A stretch of 64,000 nt of DNA from an uncultured Clostridia bacterium (GCA_934636105.1 CAKTZR010000003.1:62001-126000); one strand, 5' to 3'; positions 53,401 to 61,365 are shown, counted from the stretch's first letter. Numbers and translations are program-made. Notes: generated from the letters alone by a model not told the origin.

Positions 53401-53458
53401 CCCGGTTTTCGCCGAAGAAGGCAGGGTCTTTCAGTCTGCTTGCGTCAAATTTCATCAT
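50408..53458 (-). CDS. lacZ: Beta-galactosidase, glycoside hydrolase family 2
   Basis: A 1016-residue enzyme with the full LacZ domain order: sugar-binding domain, Ig-like domain, TIM barrel, second Ig-like domain and Bgal_small_N domain (from about 740). Acid/base Glu is in IWSCGNESFGG (about 458) and nucleophile Glu in FIMCEYTHAMGNS (about 525). No signal peptide, so it cleaves lactose or similar galactosides in the cytoplasm. Length is that of E. coli LacZ. No transporter is adjacent. The ATG pair at 53458 has AAAGGAA upstream. Confidence 0.95.
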   Translation of the reverse strand: MMKFDASRLKDPAFFGENRVAAHSDHIAYASMEELRIGETSLRHSLNGLWKFHHALNAGQVIPSFEAADYDSRGWADIRVPAHIQMEGYGAPQYANVQYPWDGYQDVAIGEIPTEYNPVACYIKTFFVPEQMAGQRVFVSFQGAESCIAVWLNGHYIGFSGDSFTPSEFELTEYLIDGENKLACRVERWSAGSWLEDQDFMRMSGLFRDVYLYAISKAHVADLHIKTLLDDHYTDATLDLSVRMTLDDSVSACSVSFELTDDGKPVASAEHPAEASFGLQLPVKAPKLWSSESPYLYDLLLTVRGADGHVLEVIRERVGFRRFEMKNGMMHLNGRRIVFKGVNRHDFCTDSGRAVPIETLRRDLLTMKRNNINAVRTCHYPNPSALYALCDELGLYVIDETNMETHGIWETIERGKRDLSCALPGNRMEWAPMMLDRVNSMFQRDKNHACILIWSCGNESFGGDVIYEMSKLFHRLDDTRLVHYEGIFHDRRHNDTSDMESQMYTPVVGIRKYLAEHRERPFIMCEYTHAMGNSCGAMSDYTEYAYEEPLYQGGFIWDFIDQSIRTKDRYGSETFAYGGDFDDRPTDYNFCGNGIVYGNGEESPKMQAVKYNYQNMIAEVTDTKAIVTNRAMFTSTSAFDCVAILARNGETVAAAPLETDVPPMESREYALPFDRQTRGGEYTVTLSFRLKEDTPWAQRGYEIAFAQGVYRVEEAPKCERYAPLRVVRGDFNTGVHGEHFSVLFGDLKGGLTSYRWGGKEMLKSIPRPNFWRAPVDNDCGSSMPQRYAQWKIASMYAATNATPELAKLNAHPAATENADGSVSIRYVYGLCTHPDGQTALTYTVHPCGQVDVTLDYDPVEGLGDMPELGVLLKMDADYDQIRYYGYGPSENYVDRREGARLGIFKTTAKDNMSKYLVPQECGNRTGVRWAEVTDHRGRGLRFTGDAMEFSALPYTPHELENAMHDYELPPIHYTVIRASMQQMGVGGDDSWGARTHDEHLIDVKKPLSFTFSFKGI

Positions 53459-53481
53459 GGTGGTTTCCTTTCGTTGCGGTT

Positions 53482-53515
53482 AAAAAAAGCGCCTCCTTTT
53501 GGAGAAAAGAGACGC
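53482..53515 (-). terminator. Intrinsic terminator between EFR1 and lacZ
   Basis: Minus-strand stem GCGTCTC/GAGGCGC (one G-T pair) followed by seven T. It leaves only 23 bases before lacZ. Confidence 0.7.
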
Positions 53516-53520
53516 AGAAA

Positions 53521-54276
53521 TTAAAGAATCAGTTCGGGTTCCTGCCGCCGTGCGCAGTTCTTTTTGAGCTTGCGCCCGGCCAGCTTGACGACCAGCGGAT
53601 TGAGCCGCCGCGCATGCACGGGGCAGACGGCGACACAGCGCATGCAGGTGATGCATCGGGTTTCAAGGGTCTGCGCAGGATCGCGGCTGGGAATCGCGCC
53701 GACGGGGCAGAGCGAAGCGCATTTGCCGCAGCCCGTGCAGCTTTTGCCTGCGTGCGGATGCACGGGCAGACCGCCGAAAGGGCGGAGAAGCTCCTTTTCC
53801 GCCAGCGAAAGGGGGGCCGCGTCCGGGTCTGTCAGCCTGTCGCGGATGACGCGGCCAAACTGCGCGAGCCTGCGCGCATCCTCGTCATCCGGCCGCCCGG
53901 CGGCGATGGCGGGGACGATGCTGTGCTGGGCGACGGCGCGAACCGCCGCCATCGGTACATACCCAGCCCGCCTGGCCGCACTTTTCAGCTCGAAAAGCGT
54001 GTCCTCGTCGTTTCGATTGCCGTAAACGCTCATCAAAATGGCGCGCGCGCCGCCGCTCTGTGTCTGCGCAAGACGCTCAAGGGCGATTTCCGGCACGCGG
54101 CCGCCGAAGCACGGCACGGCGATCAGACAGATATCCTCCGGCGAAAAGCACGGCGTGCCGTTCAGCGGAAGGGATAAGTCGATGACCTCGGACCGCTCCT
54201 CCATCGGGGCGGCAAGCAGTTCTGCGGCGCGCTTCACACCGCCCGTCGGGCTGAAAATAAGCTGGACAAACCGCAT
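53521..54276 (-). CDS. EFR1-family flavodoxin-ferredoxin
   Basis: A 251-residue protein. An N-terminal flavodoxin-like domain (LIFSPTGGVKRAAELL for FMN phosphate binding, CLIAVPCFGGRVPEIA) is joined to a two-[4Fe-4S] ferredoxin (CTGCGKCASLCPVGAI and CITCMRCVAVCPVHAR). EFR1 proteins are soluble electron carriers of anaerobes with unknown partners. It starts three bases after the fucU stop, hence one operon. Confidence 0.88.
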   Translation of the reverse strand: MRFVQLIFSPTGGVKRAAELLAAPMEERSEVIDLSLPLNGTPCFSPEDICLIAVPCFGGRVPEIALERLAQTQSGGARAILMSVYGNRNDEDTLFELKSAARRAGYVPMAAVRAVAQHSIVPAIAAGRPDDEDARRLAQFGRVIRDRLTDPDAAPLSLAEKELLRPFGGLPVHPHAGKSCTGCGKCASLCPVGAIPSRDPAQTLETRCITCMRCVAVCPVHARRLNPLVVKLAGRKLKKNCARRQEPELIL

Positions 54277-54279
54277 GGC

Positions 54280-54714
54280 TTATGCGCGGACGACGCCCTT
54301 GCGGATGATGATGTTGCCGTAAAGCGCGGTTTCGCCCGTCTGAACGACGGCAAAGGCCTTCTTGGCGCGCTCCATGAACGCGTCGTGCTCCATCATATCG
54401 AACTTAGCGGTGGGCAGATCGGTATCCGCCGCCGCGCGGAACGCCTCCCAGATGGGCGCCTTGTCGCCGGGGAACATGCCTTCCGGCACCTGCATCACAG
54501 CCAGCGGCGCTTCCACAAAGTCATCCAGCGGGAACAGCGTCAACAGCGCTTTCATGACCTCGGCGCAGCCGTGGCCGTCGCAGCGCACGCATTTCTGGCC
54601 GATGGATGTGCCGGGAAAATTTGCGTCGGAAAGCACAAGCTCGTCGCCGTGCCCCATCTCGGCAATGATTTTGAGCAGTTCGGGACTGATGATCGGGGAA
54701 ATACCTTTCAGCAT
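54280..54714 (-). CDS. fucU: RbsD/FucU-family sugar mutarotase, probably L-fucose mutarotase
   Basis: A 144-residue protein beginning MLKGISPIISPELLKIIAEM. The catalytic-site motif GHGDELVLSDANFP (21-34; His22 and Asp30) and C-terminal YGNIIIRKGVV are typical of FucU. It interconverts alpha and beta sugar anomers. The ATG at 54714 has GGAGG 7 bases upstream. No other fucose genes are nearby. Confidence 0.88.
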   Translation of the reverse strand: MLKGISPIISPELLKIIAEMGHGDELVLSDANFPGTSIGQKCVRCDGHGCAEVMKALLTLFPLDDFVEAPLAVMQVPEGMFPGDKAPIWEAFRAAADTDLPTAKFDMMEHDAFMERAKKAFAVVQTGETALYGNIIIRKGVVRA

Positions 54715-54776
54715 AAAAAAGCCTCCATTCATTTGTCGAAGCGGCCTGTTTCGCGCGCCGCCTGATTGATACATCC

Positions 54777-54805
54777 ATTATAACACGATGAAACGGGGGG
54801 TTCAA
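54777..54805 (-). promoter_or_regulatory. Promoter of fucU-EFR1
   Basis: Minus strand TTGAAC, 17 bases, TATAAT. Predicted start near 54770. Confidence 0.75.
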
Positions 54806-54808
54806 CAG

Positions 54809-54839
54809 AAAAAAGCCGTCCGTTCCCGGAGGAAGGACG
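54809..54839 (-). terminator. Terminator of azlCD
   Basis: Minus-strand stem CGTCC-TTCC with CCGGGAACGGACG-type complement (one bulge) followed by six T, 21 bases after the azlD stop. Confidence 0.65.
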
Positions 54840-54859
54840 ACTGATGTGAAATCAAATGG

Positions 54860-55168
54860 TTAAAGCAGAATCCATTCCGCAATCAGCACGATGGCGCAGC
54901 AGGAGGCCGCAACGGTGAACAGGCTTGCGCCGTTGAAGGCCAGCATGATGCCCAGCACGAGCGCCAGCGCGCCCGCGATGGGGGACTGCGTGGCCTGCAC
55001 GATGGCCGGGAAGGTCATCACCGCAAGCGTGACATAGGGCACGTAAAACAAGAACGAACGCAGAAAACGATTGGTGATCGGCTTGCGGATGAGCGTCAGC
55101 GGCAGGGTGCGGATCAGAAAGCTTACGCCCGCCATGATGGCGATGTAGATATAGATGTTGTGCGTCAT
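54860..55168 (-). CDS. azlD: Branched-chain amino acid exporter small subunit AzlD
   Basis: A 102-residue protein with three to four membrane helices. The block GVSFLIRTLPLTLIRKPI and FYVPYVTLAVMTFPAI are the AzlD signature. It forms the exporter with AzlC. Its ATG overlaps the azlC stop by four bases. Confidence 0.9.
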   Translation of the reverse strand: MTHNIYIYIAIMAGVSFLIRTLPLTLIRKPITNRFLRSFLFYVPYVTLAVMTFPAIVQATQSPIAGALALVLGIMLAFNGASLFTVAASCCAIVLIAEWILL

Positions 55169-55917
55169 GCCGCGCCCTCCTCCTTCCCGTCATCCTTCAC
55201 GGGAAACAGCAGCGCCGCGCCCGCGGAGAGCACGACGGTCAGAATGATCGTGCGCGTGCCGGAAGACAGCGTGGAGATAAACGGCAGAAAACCGCATGCC
55301 AGGCTGAGCGCGAAGGAGAGCAGCACCAGCACGGCGACGACCTTGTTTTTGCGCGCCGGGGGAATGATGATGGCGAGGAACATGCCGTAAAGCGCGACGC
55401 TCAAGGCGCTGACCACGCGCGCTGGGAGCAGGTTGCCGACGACCACGCCCAGCGCCGTGCCGACAGCCCAGCTCGGCGCGGCGACGAGGATCGCGCCATA
55501 CATGTAATACGGGTCGAGCCAGCCGTCATAGGAGATGGCAAGGCCGAAAAGCTCGTCCGTCACGTCATAACCGATCAGCAGGCGGTGGCACATCGGCGTG
55601 CCGGGCGCGAACTTCTGGCTGAGCGAGCAGCTCATCAGCAGATAGCGCGCGTTGGCGATGAGCGTCACGATGGCGATTTCCAAATAGGTCGCATCCGCCG
55701 CGATGGTGGTGAAGCCCGCGTATTCGCCCGCGGACGCGTTGTTCAGCAGGCTGACCAGAAAGCCCTGAAAGGCGTTGAGTCCGGCGTTGCGCGCCGCAAT
55801 GCCCAGCGAGAAGGCGACAGCCAGATAGCCCAGCCCGACCGGAATGCCGTCGCGCATGCCGCGCACCAGCGCGGGCGTATGACTGCGGGCGCCCTCGCTC
55901 GCGTGAGAAATGGACAT
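55165..55917 (-). CDS. azlC: Branched-chain amino acid exporter large subunit AzlC
   Basis: A 250-residue protein with seven to eight membrane helices, including GIPVGLGYLAVAFSLGIAAR and LIANARYLLMSCSLSQKF, typical of AzlC. Together with AzlD it exports branched-chain amino acids or analogues. GGAGG lies 9 bases before the ATG. Confidence 0.9.
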   Translation of the reverse strand: MSISHASEGARSHTPALVRGMRDGIPVGLGYLAVAFSLGIAARNAGLNAFQGFLVSLLNNASAGEYAGFTTIAADATYLEIAIVTLIANARYLLMSCSLSQKFAPGTPMCHRLLIGYDVTDELFGLAISYDGWLDPYYMYGAILVAAPSWAVGTALGVVVGNLLPARVVSALSVALYGMFLAIIIPPARKNKVVAVLVLLSFALSLACGFLPFISTLSSGTRTIILTVVLSAGAALLFPVKDDGKEEGAA

Positions 55918-55975
55918 GAAATGTGCCTCCGATATGCAGGAATGAAGTGTAAAAACAGCAAAAACAAGTATACCG

Positions 55976-56005
55976 CGAAAAACGCCGTTCGTAAAGCGAA
56001 CGGCG
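55976..56005 (-). terminator. Terminator of the MATE-ABC transcript
   Basis: Perfect 9-bp stem CGCCGTTCG/CGAACGGCG, five-base loop, then TTTTT on the minus strand. Confidence 0.8.
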
Positions 56006-56042
56006 GGAAAAAATTGGAGTTATGGATGAAAATCGGGAAATG

Positions 56043-57839
56043 TTACTCTGTCTCCCCGCTCAGCCTTGCGCCTGCGGCCAGCTCGGCGTAAACGCCGCCC
56101 TGCGCGACGAGCTGGGCATGGGTGCCGCGTTCCAGAATGCCGTGTTCGCCGATGACGACGATTTCATCCGCGTTGCGGATGGTGGACAGGCGGTGGGCGA
56201 TGACCAGCGTGGTGCGGCCCTTGGCGAGACGATCAAACGCGGCCTGAATCTTGCGCTCGGTGGCGGTATCCAGCGCACTGGTTGCTTCATCCAGAATGAG
56301 CACGCGCGGATTTTTCAGGAAGATGCGGGCGATGGAGACGCGCTGCTTCTGACCGCCGGAGAGCATGATGCCGCGCTCGCCGACGACGGTGTTGTAGCCG
56401 TCCGGCATGGCCATGATATCCTCATGGATTTCGGCCAGTTTGGCGGCTTCGACAACTTCCTCCATTGTAGCGGTCGGGCGGCCGTAGCGGATATTATCCA
56501 GAATCGTGCCCGCAAAGAGGAAAACGTCCTGCTGGACGATGCCGATGCTGCCGCGAAGGTCGGCCAGCTTGATGTGGCGGATATCCTGCCCGTCAAGCGT
56601 GATTGAGCCGGAGGAAATCTCGTAGAAGCGCGGAATCAGCTGGCAGAGCGTCGATTTGCCGCCGCCGCTCTGGCCGACCAGCGCCAGCATTTCGCCGGGT
56701 TTGACATGCAGATTGACATGGGAGAGCACGTCGCCCTTGCCCTCGTCATAGGAGAAGGAGACGTCGTGGAACTCGATGTCGCCGTCCACGTGATCAAGGC
56801 CGACCGCGTCTGGCGCATCGACAATATCCGGATCTTCGTGCATGATGGCGCGGAAGCGCTGGAAGCCCGCCATGCCCTGCGTGAACTGCTCGGTGAACTG
56901 GGTCAGCTTGCGGATGGGGCTCTGCACGCTGGCGACATACATGTTGAAGGTCACGAGCGTGGCAATATCCATCTGATTTTTCATGATGAGGTAACTGCCG
57001 ACGAAGATGATGGACAGGCTCATCAGGTTCATCATCAGTTCCGTGCCGGAGAAGAAGCCCGCCATCACCTTGTAATAGCCCTGCTTGGCGGAGACGTATT
57101 GATCCGTACAGCGGGAGAATTTGTCGATTTCCTCATCCTCGTTGCCAAAAGCCTTGGCGACGCGGATGCCGGAGATGGAGCTTTCGATCTCCGCGTTGAT
57201 GCCCGCCGTGCGGCGCTTCACATCGCGGGAAACCTTCATCATGCTGCGCCGACGCATCGCCACGAAGACGACGATTACGGGTACGGCGATCATCAGCACG
57301 AGCGCCAGCGTTTTTTGAATGTGCCAGAGGACGATGAACGAGCCGAGCAGCGTCACGATGGAGATGAACAGATCCTCCGGGCCGTGGTGCGCCAGCTCGG
57401 TGATGTCAAACAAATCCGTCGTCACGCGGGACATCAGCAGGCCGGTTCGGTTTTTGTCATAGAAACTGAAACCGAGCTTCTGCATGTGCGCAAAGATGGC
57501 CGCGCGCATGTCCGCTTCGATGTGTACGCCCGTCAGGTGGCCCAGATAGGTGACGACCCACTGCGCCCCCGTGCGGATAAGGAAAGCGATCAGCATCGCG
57601 CCCATCACGATCAAAAAGGTGCGCATCGCCTGATTGGGGATGTAATCATAGAGCACCTTGCGCGTGACCACGGGGAAAAGGATATCCACCAGCGCGATAA
57701 TCAGCGCGCAGAACATATCCAGCAGGAACATGCCCATATGCGGCTTGTAGAATGCGGCAAACTCGCGGATCGCGCCGCGCTTGGGCGCGTTTTTTTCTTC
57801 AAAGGCGGAGAAAGGCTGATTGGCGTTTGTGTTGTTCAT
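56043..57839 (-). CDS. ABC exporter, fused permease and ATPase (MsbA/LmrA type)
   Basis: A 598-residue half-transporter. Six membrane helices in residues about 35-310 are followed by an ATPase with Walker A GQSGGGKST, Q-loop IGIVQQDVFLF, signature LSGGQKQR, Walker B VLILDEATSALD and H-loop VIAHRLSTI. As a homodimer it would export lipids or hydrophobic drugs. It begins 10 bases after the MATE gene, so both exporters are co-transcribed. Confidence 0.92.
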   Translation of the reverse strand: MNNTNANQPFSAFEEKNAPKRGAIREFAAFYKPHMGMFLLDMFCALIIALVDILFPVVTRKVLYDYIPNQAMRTFLIVMGAMLIAFLIRTGAQWVVTYLGHLTGVHIEADMRAAIFAHMQKLGFSFYDKNRTGLLMSRVTTDLFDITELAHHGPEDLFISIVTLLGSFIVLWHIQKTLALVLMIAVPVIVVFVAMRRRSMMKVSRDVKRRTAGINAEIESSISGIRVAKAFGNEDEEIDKFSRCTDQYVSAKQGYYKVMAGFFSGTELMMNLMSLSIIFVGSYLIMKNQMDIATLVTFNMYVASVQSPIRKLTQFTEQFTQGMAGFQRFRAIMHEDPDIVDAPDAVGLDHVDGDIEFHDVSFSYDEGKGDVLSHVNLHVKPGEMLALVGQSGGGKSTLCQLIPRFYEISSGSITLDGQDIRHIKLADLRGSIGIVQQDVFLFAGTILDNIRYGRPTATMEEVVEAAKLAEIHEDIMAMPDGYNTVVGERGIMLSGGQKQRVSIARIFLKNPRVLILDEATSALDTATERKIQAAFDRLAKGRTTLVIAHRLSTIRNADEIVVIGEHGILERGTHAQLVAQGGVYAELAAGARLSGETE

Positions 57840-57849
57840 GATGTTATCC

Positions 57850-59196
57850 TCATATCACAGGTCGAATCCACTTGCCGGAGCGGAAGTGCCAGAGATACGC
57901 CGCACATTTGACGATATCTTCCGACAGGTACATCACCAGATAGGTTGCAGGCACGCTCCAATGCAGATAAAGCCCGGTCAGCATCGTCAGCGGCAGCCCG
58001 ATCAGATACATGGTGATGCAGTCGATGATTAGGCCGTAGCGCGTGTCGCCGCCCGCGCGGAACACGCCCATCACCAGAATGGAGGGGACGTTGTGCAGCA
58101 CCATTTCCAGCGCACAGATGGCCAGCACGGCCAGCGCATCCTCACGCACGGTCTGCGAAACGCCAAAGAGCGAAAGCAGCGGCTGACGGAGCGCCAGCAT
58201 GCCCGCGCCGACGAGCACGGAAAGCCCGACCGTCAGCTGCACATGGCGCTTGGCGCAAAGCCTGCACAGCGGCACGTCGCCGCGCCCGATGGCGCTGCCG
58301 ATCATCACTGCGCAGGAGGAGCAAAGCCCCATGACCGCGACGCTTGTCAATTCCTCGATGGATTTGACGACGGTGATGGACGCGTAGGCCCCCGTGCCCA
58401 TGTGGCCGAAGATGGAGCTATACAGCAGGTTGCCCAGCGCCCAGGCGCTTTCGTTGAGCATCGCGGGCATGCTGACCCGCGCGAAATCGCGGATAAAACC
58501 GCCCGTAATGCCGACAAGGCCGCTCCGTCCGGTGCAAAGCAGCGTCTTTTTTGCGATGCCCGCGCCGTAGATCACCAGCGCGCCGACGACGGAGGAGGTC
58601 AGCGACGCGATGGCTGCGCCCTGAACGCCCAGCGCCGGAAAACCGCATAGACCGAAAATCAGCAGCGCGTTGAGCACGACGTTCACCGCGACGGAAATCA
58701 GCGAGCCGACGAACGGGATCATCACGTCGCCGGTGCTTTGCAGCAGCGTGCCGCCGCCGCGCGTGAGCGCTAGAAACGGATAGCTGATCGCGATGATGCG
58801 CAGATAGGACGCGCCCAGCGCGATGGCCTGCTCGTCCGAGGAGAACAGGCGGACAATGCCCTCCGGAAAGAGCAGCGCCGCGAGCATGAACAGCAGGGAA
58901 GCCGCCTGCGTGCCGACGGTCATCAGGCCGTAGGTGCGGCGCATGCCCGCGTCGTCGCCCGCACCGTAAAACTGGGAGATGAACACGGATGCGCCGCTGG
59001 AAAAGCCGAAAAAGACGATGGTCAAAAACCACGTCCATTTGCCCGCCATGCCGACGGCGGCCAGGGGCGTGTCGCCCAGCCTGCCGATCATCATGGTATC
59101 GATCAGCGTGAAGGAGGAAGCCAGCAGATTTTGCAGCGTCACCGGCACGGCGATGGAAAGCAGCGTGCGGGTGAAGCCGGGAGGCGCTTTTGTCAT
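57850..59196 (-). CDS. MATE-family multidrug/metabolite exporter
   Basis: A 448-residue protein with 12 predicted helices, two MatE halves (start MTKAPPGFTRTLLSIAVPVT; TLIDTMMIGRLGDTPLAAVG is the first-half signature, FARVSMPAMLNESAWALGNL begins the second). Exchanges Na+ or H+ for organic cations or similar. It follows the aspartoacylase-like genes by only four bases, so the long operon runs ast-like genes, MATE, ABC. Confidence 0.9.
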   Translation of the reverse strand: MTKAPPGFTRTLLSIAVPVTLQNLLASSFTLIDTMMIGRLGDTPLAAVGMAGKWTWFLTIVFFGFSSGASVFISQFYGAGDDAGMRRTYGLMTVGTQAASLLFMLAALLFPEGIVRLFSSDEQAIALGASYLRIIAISYPFLALTRGGGTLLQSTGDVMIPFVGSLISVAVNVVLNALLIFGLCGFPALGVQGAAIASLTSSVVGALVIYGAGIAKKTLLCTGRSGLVGITGGFIRDFARVSMPAMLNESAWALGNLLYSSIFGHMGTGAYASITVVKSIEELTSVAVMGLCSSCAVMIGSAIGRGDVPLCRLCAKRHVQLTVGLSVLVGAGMLALRQPLLSLFGVSQTVREDALAVLAICALEMVLHNVPSILVMGVFRAGGDTRYGLIIDCITMYLIGLPLTMLTGLYLHWSVPATYLVMYLSEDIVKCAAYLWHFRSGKWIRPVI

Positions 59197-59200
59197 GGCC

Positions 59201-60130
59201 TTACGCCCCCGTCAGCACCTGGAAAACCGGGCTGTGCTCGGTGATGAACGGGCCATCCTGCATGAAGAAAAGCATGCCCGTTGCAGGAGCCTTGAGCACC
59301 TCGCGCACCGAGCCGTCGCACGGATTGATGATGAAGGCCAGCTGCTCGCCGCGGCGGACGTGCGCGCCCGCAAACTTGACGCGGCGCAGAAGCCCCGCGC
59401 TGGTGGCGGAGACGGAGAGCATATCGTCGTTGGTGATGATGGTCGAAGGATGGCCGGGCGCGGTCTCGCTGCGGATAACGCCGCGGCTGTTGAGGAAGCG
59501 GACGATGGCGCGCAGGGTTTGATCCGCCGCGGCTTCGTCGATTTCGCGCGTTTTGCCTGCGTAGAGGGAATAGGCCTGCGTGCCGCAGAGCTGCCAGTTA
59601 TAGTTGAGGGTCGTCTGATCGTAACTGCGCGGGGTGCGGACATAGACATACGGCAGACCAAATTCGCAGCCCAAATCCGGATTCTGCCGCCCGGTATCCA
59701 TCATGCGCACATGCGGCACGAACGAACCGGGCTGATAGAAGCTGGTGAGCTGCACGCCATAACGATAGTTTTTCAGGCGGTCGAGCAGCGCACCCGCGAT
59801 GCGCTCGGTGGTCGAGCCGGTCACGTCGCCGGGGAAGCGGCGGTTGATATCCATGTTTTCCGGCTCCCAAAGGCGGGAACCCTCGTTCATCGACGCGCCG
59901 ATGACGGTCGGCACGATCATCACGCTCTTACCCGGCTGCACGCCGTCTTCCTTTTCCACCTCGCGGAGAAAGGAGACGAGCCGCGCGCAGACATAAAGCT
60001 GCTGCACCTCGTCGCCGCGCAGAGCGCCCACGACGGCGCAGGTCTTTTCACCCTTGCCGAAGCGATAAGCCATGATGTTCATATCATCCCGAAAATAAGA
60101 CGGGAGGGTGAACAGAATATCCTTTTTCAT
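59201..60130 (-). CDS. Aspartoacylase/AstE-family paralogue lacking zinc ligands (probable pseudoenzyme)
   Basis: A 309-residue protein with the fold signature of the succinylglutamate desuccinylase/aspartoacylase family: VVGALRGDEVQQLYVCARLV, NMDINRRFPGD and a C-terminal barrel-sandwich hybrid (GAHVRRGEQLAFIINPCDGS). In active members the first motif is H-x-x-E; here Arg38 replaces the His while Glu41 stays. The third ligand, normally in DLH, reads QLTSF. Metal binding is therefore unlikely. It starts at the ATG at 60130, overlapping the stop of the intact paralogue by four bases, which suggests a heteromeric complex. Confidence 0.82.
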   Translation of the reverse strand: MKKDILFTLPSYFRDDMNIMAYRFGKGEKTCAVVGALRGDEVQQLYVCARLVSFLREVEKEDGVQPGKSVMIVPTVIGASMNEGSRLWEPENMDINRRFPGDVTGSTTERIAGALLDRLKNYRYGVQLTSFYQPGSFVPHVRMMDTGRQNPDLGCEFGLPYVYVRTPRSYDQTTLNYNWQLCGTQAYSLYAGKTREIDEAAADQTLRAIVRFLNSRGVIRSETAPGHPSTIITNDDMLSVSATSAGLLRRVKFAGAHVRRGEQLAFIINPCDGSVREVLKAPATGMLFFMQDGPFITEHSPVFQVLTGA

Positions 60131-61083
60131 GCCCGCTCCTTTCTGATCCTGGCGATAAGCGTGCCGGGATACACGGAGGAATAGCTGCGCTGGCTGAACA
60201 CAAGGCCCGCGCACGGGGCTTTGACGGTTTCGCGCGCCACGCCTTCCAGCGCGTCGATGACCGTGCCGAGCACCTGTCCTTCTTCCACGCGCGTGCCGAT
60301 GCGGTCCTCCGGCACATACACGCCGGGAAACTCGCAGGCCACGCGGCAGACGTCCTCGCGCGTGTACACGGTGGGAATATCGGCGGACGCATCCGGCGAG
60401 GCGACGGCGTCGCCCGTCCAAATGCCCATTTCCTTCAGCTTGCAGAAGATGCCGTCCACCACGGCGGCGGCGATTTCCTGCGGCAGGCGGCGGCGCTCGT
60501 CAGCTTCCAGAATGGCTGCGTCCACGCCCTCCGCGCCCAGCGCCCCGGTCAGCGAAGCGGAGAAGGAGCCTTTATCCGGGTAGACCCAGATGAGCTGCGG
60601 GCAGAGCGCGCGCACGCGGGGCAGAAGGCGATCCGCCTCTTTCGCGCTGACGCGCACTTCGTAAAGCTCGCTCTTGTTGCGCGCGCTGGCGTGGAGATCC
60701 AGCACGAAATCCGCGCCGCGCATATCCTGAATGACCTGATGGCACATGTATTCCAGCGGCGTGCCGTCCGGCGAGCCTGGGAAAGCGCGGTTCATATCCA
60801 GCCGCGTGCCGGAAGGAACCATGCGCTCGCCGATATCCAGGCCCAGCGGGTTGAGCATGGGATAAAAATCCACCGTGCCATGCAGCGCGTCCGGGTTTGC
60901 GCCGATGCGCTGCTGCACCAGATAGACGATGAGCTGGCCCATCATTTCATCGCCGTGCGTGCCCGTGGCGATGCAGACGCGGCCGACGGATTCGCCGTCA
61001 GGGGCGTATCGGCAGCGCTTGACGCTCCATCGCTCCTCGATGGGCAGGGCGACGCTGGCGACCGTCGTCAATGTCTTGACCAA
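60127..61083 (-). CDS. Succinylglutamate desuccinylase/aspartoacylase-family zinc hydrolase
   Basis: A 318-residue M14-like hydrolase with all zinc ligands: His43 and Glu46 in GTHGDEMMG and His131 in VLDLHASARN. The substrate-binding Arg/Asn are in LDMNRAFPG, and ILEADERRRL carries the catalytic Glu region. A C-terminal biotinyl-like domain follows (GVARETVKAPCAGLVFSQRS). It should cleave an N-acyl amino acid. Start is TTG at 61083, with GGAG 9 bases upstream. First gene of an operon with a pseudoenzyme partner and two exporters, suggesting release and export of an acyl-amino acid product or toxin. Confidence 0.82.
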   Translation of the reverse strand: MVKTLTTVASVALPIEERWSVKRCRYAPDGESVGRVCIATGTHGDEMMGQLIVYLVQQRIGANPDALHGTVDFYPMLNPLGLDIGERMVPSGTRLDMNRAFPGSPDGTPLEYMCHQVIQDMRGADFVLDLHASARNKSELYEVRVSAKEADRLLPRVRALCPQLIWVYPDKGSFSASLTGALGAEGVDAAILEADERRRLPQEIAAAVVDGIFCKLKEMGIWTGDAVASPDASADIPTVYTREDVCRVACEFPGVYVPEDRIGTRVEEGQVLGTVIDALEGVARETVKAPCAGLVFSQRSYSSVYPGTLIARIRKERA

Positions 61084-61237
61084 AATGACCCTCTCCTTTT
61101 TCGGGCATAAAGCCCTTCAAAGGGGCTGCGGCATGAAATCCATGCGCGGCAGCCCCCCTGTAATTCCTTATCTTATCCGACGGGGGATGGCCGGATACGC
61201 CGTTGCACCCGGTATAGACGCCATCGCCCATTTCTAC
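61084..61237 (-). promoter_or_regulatory. Structured 5' leader of the aspartoacylase operon
   Basis: About 150 bases between the predicted transcript start and the TTG start. Contains a long interrupted hairpin (GGGGCTGC/GCAGCCCC outer, GCATG/CATGC inner, minus strand at about 61117-61152) followed by TTTGAA, then GGGC-TTTAT-GCCC just before the ribosome binding site. It looks like an attenuator or riboswitch-type leader; no known class recognised. Confidence 0.4.
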
Positions 61238-61243
61238 GCTATG

Positions 61244-61272
61244 ATGCTAACACAAATACCGTATTTTTGCAA
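61244..61272 (-). promoter_or_regulatory. Promoter of the aspartoacylase operon with palindrome in its spacer
   Basis: Minus strand TTGCAA, 17 bases, TAGCAT. The spacer holds the perfect palindrome AAATACCGTATTT (61254-61266), a likely repressor site. Confidence 0.6.
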
Positions 61273-61337
61273 GTGAATGAAGCTAAATTTCATCTTTTGC
61301 AGGCGTGAAAAAAGGAATGGCTCACAGGGGATAAATG

Positions 61338-61365
61338 TGTTATAATCAAGTGAATAACGCTTGAT
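61338..61365 (+). promoter_or_regulatory. Extended -10 promoter of the glycosyltransferase gene with start-site inverted repeat
   Basis: TGTTATAAT (TG-N-TATAAT, 61338-61346) without a clear -35 box. ATCAAG (61345-61350) and CTTGAT (61360-61365), nine bases apart, overlap the expected start point near 61353. Confidence 0.55.
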
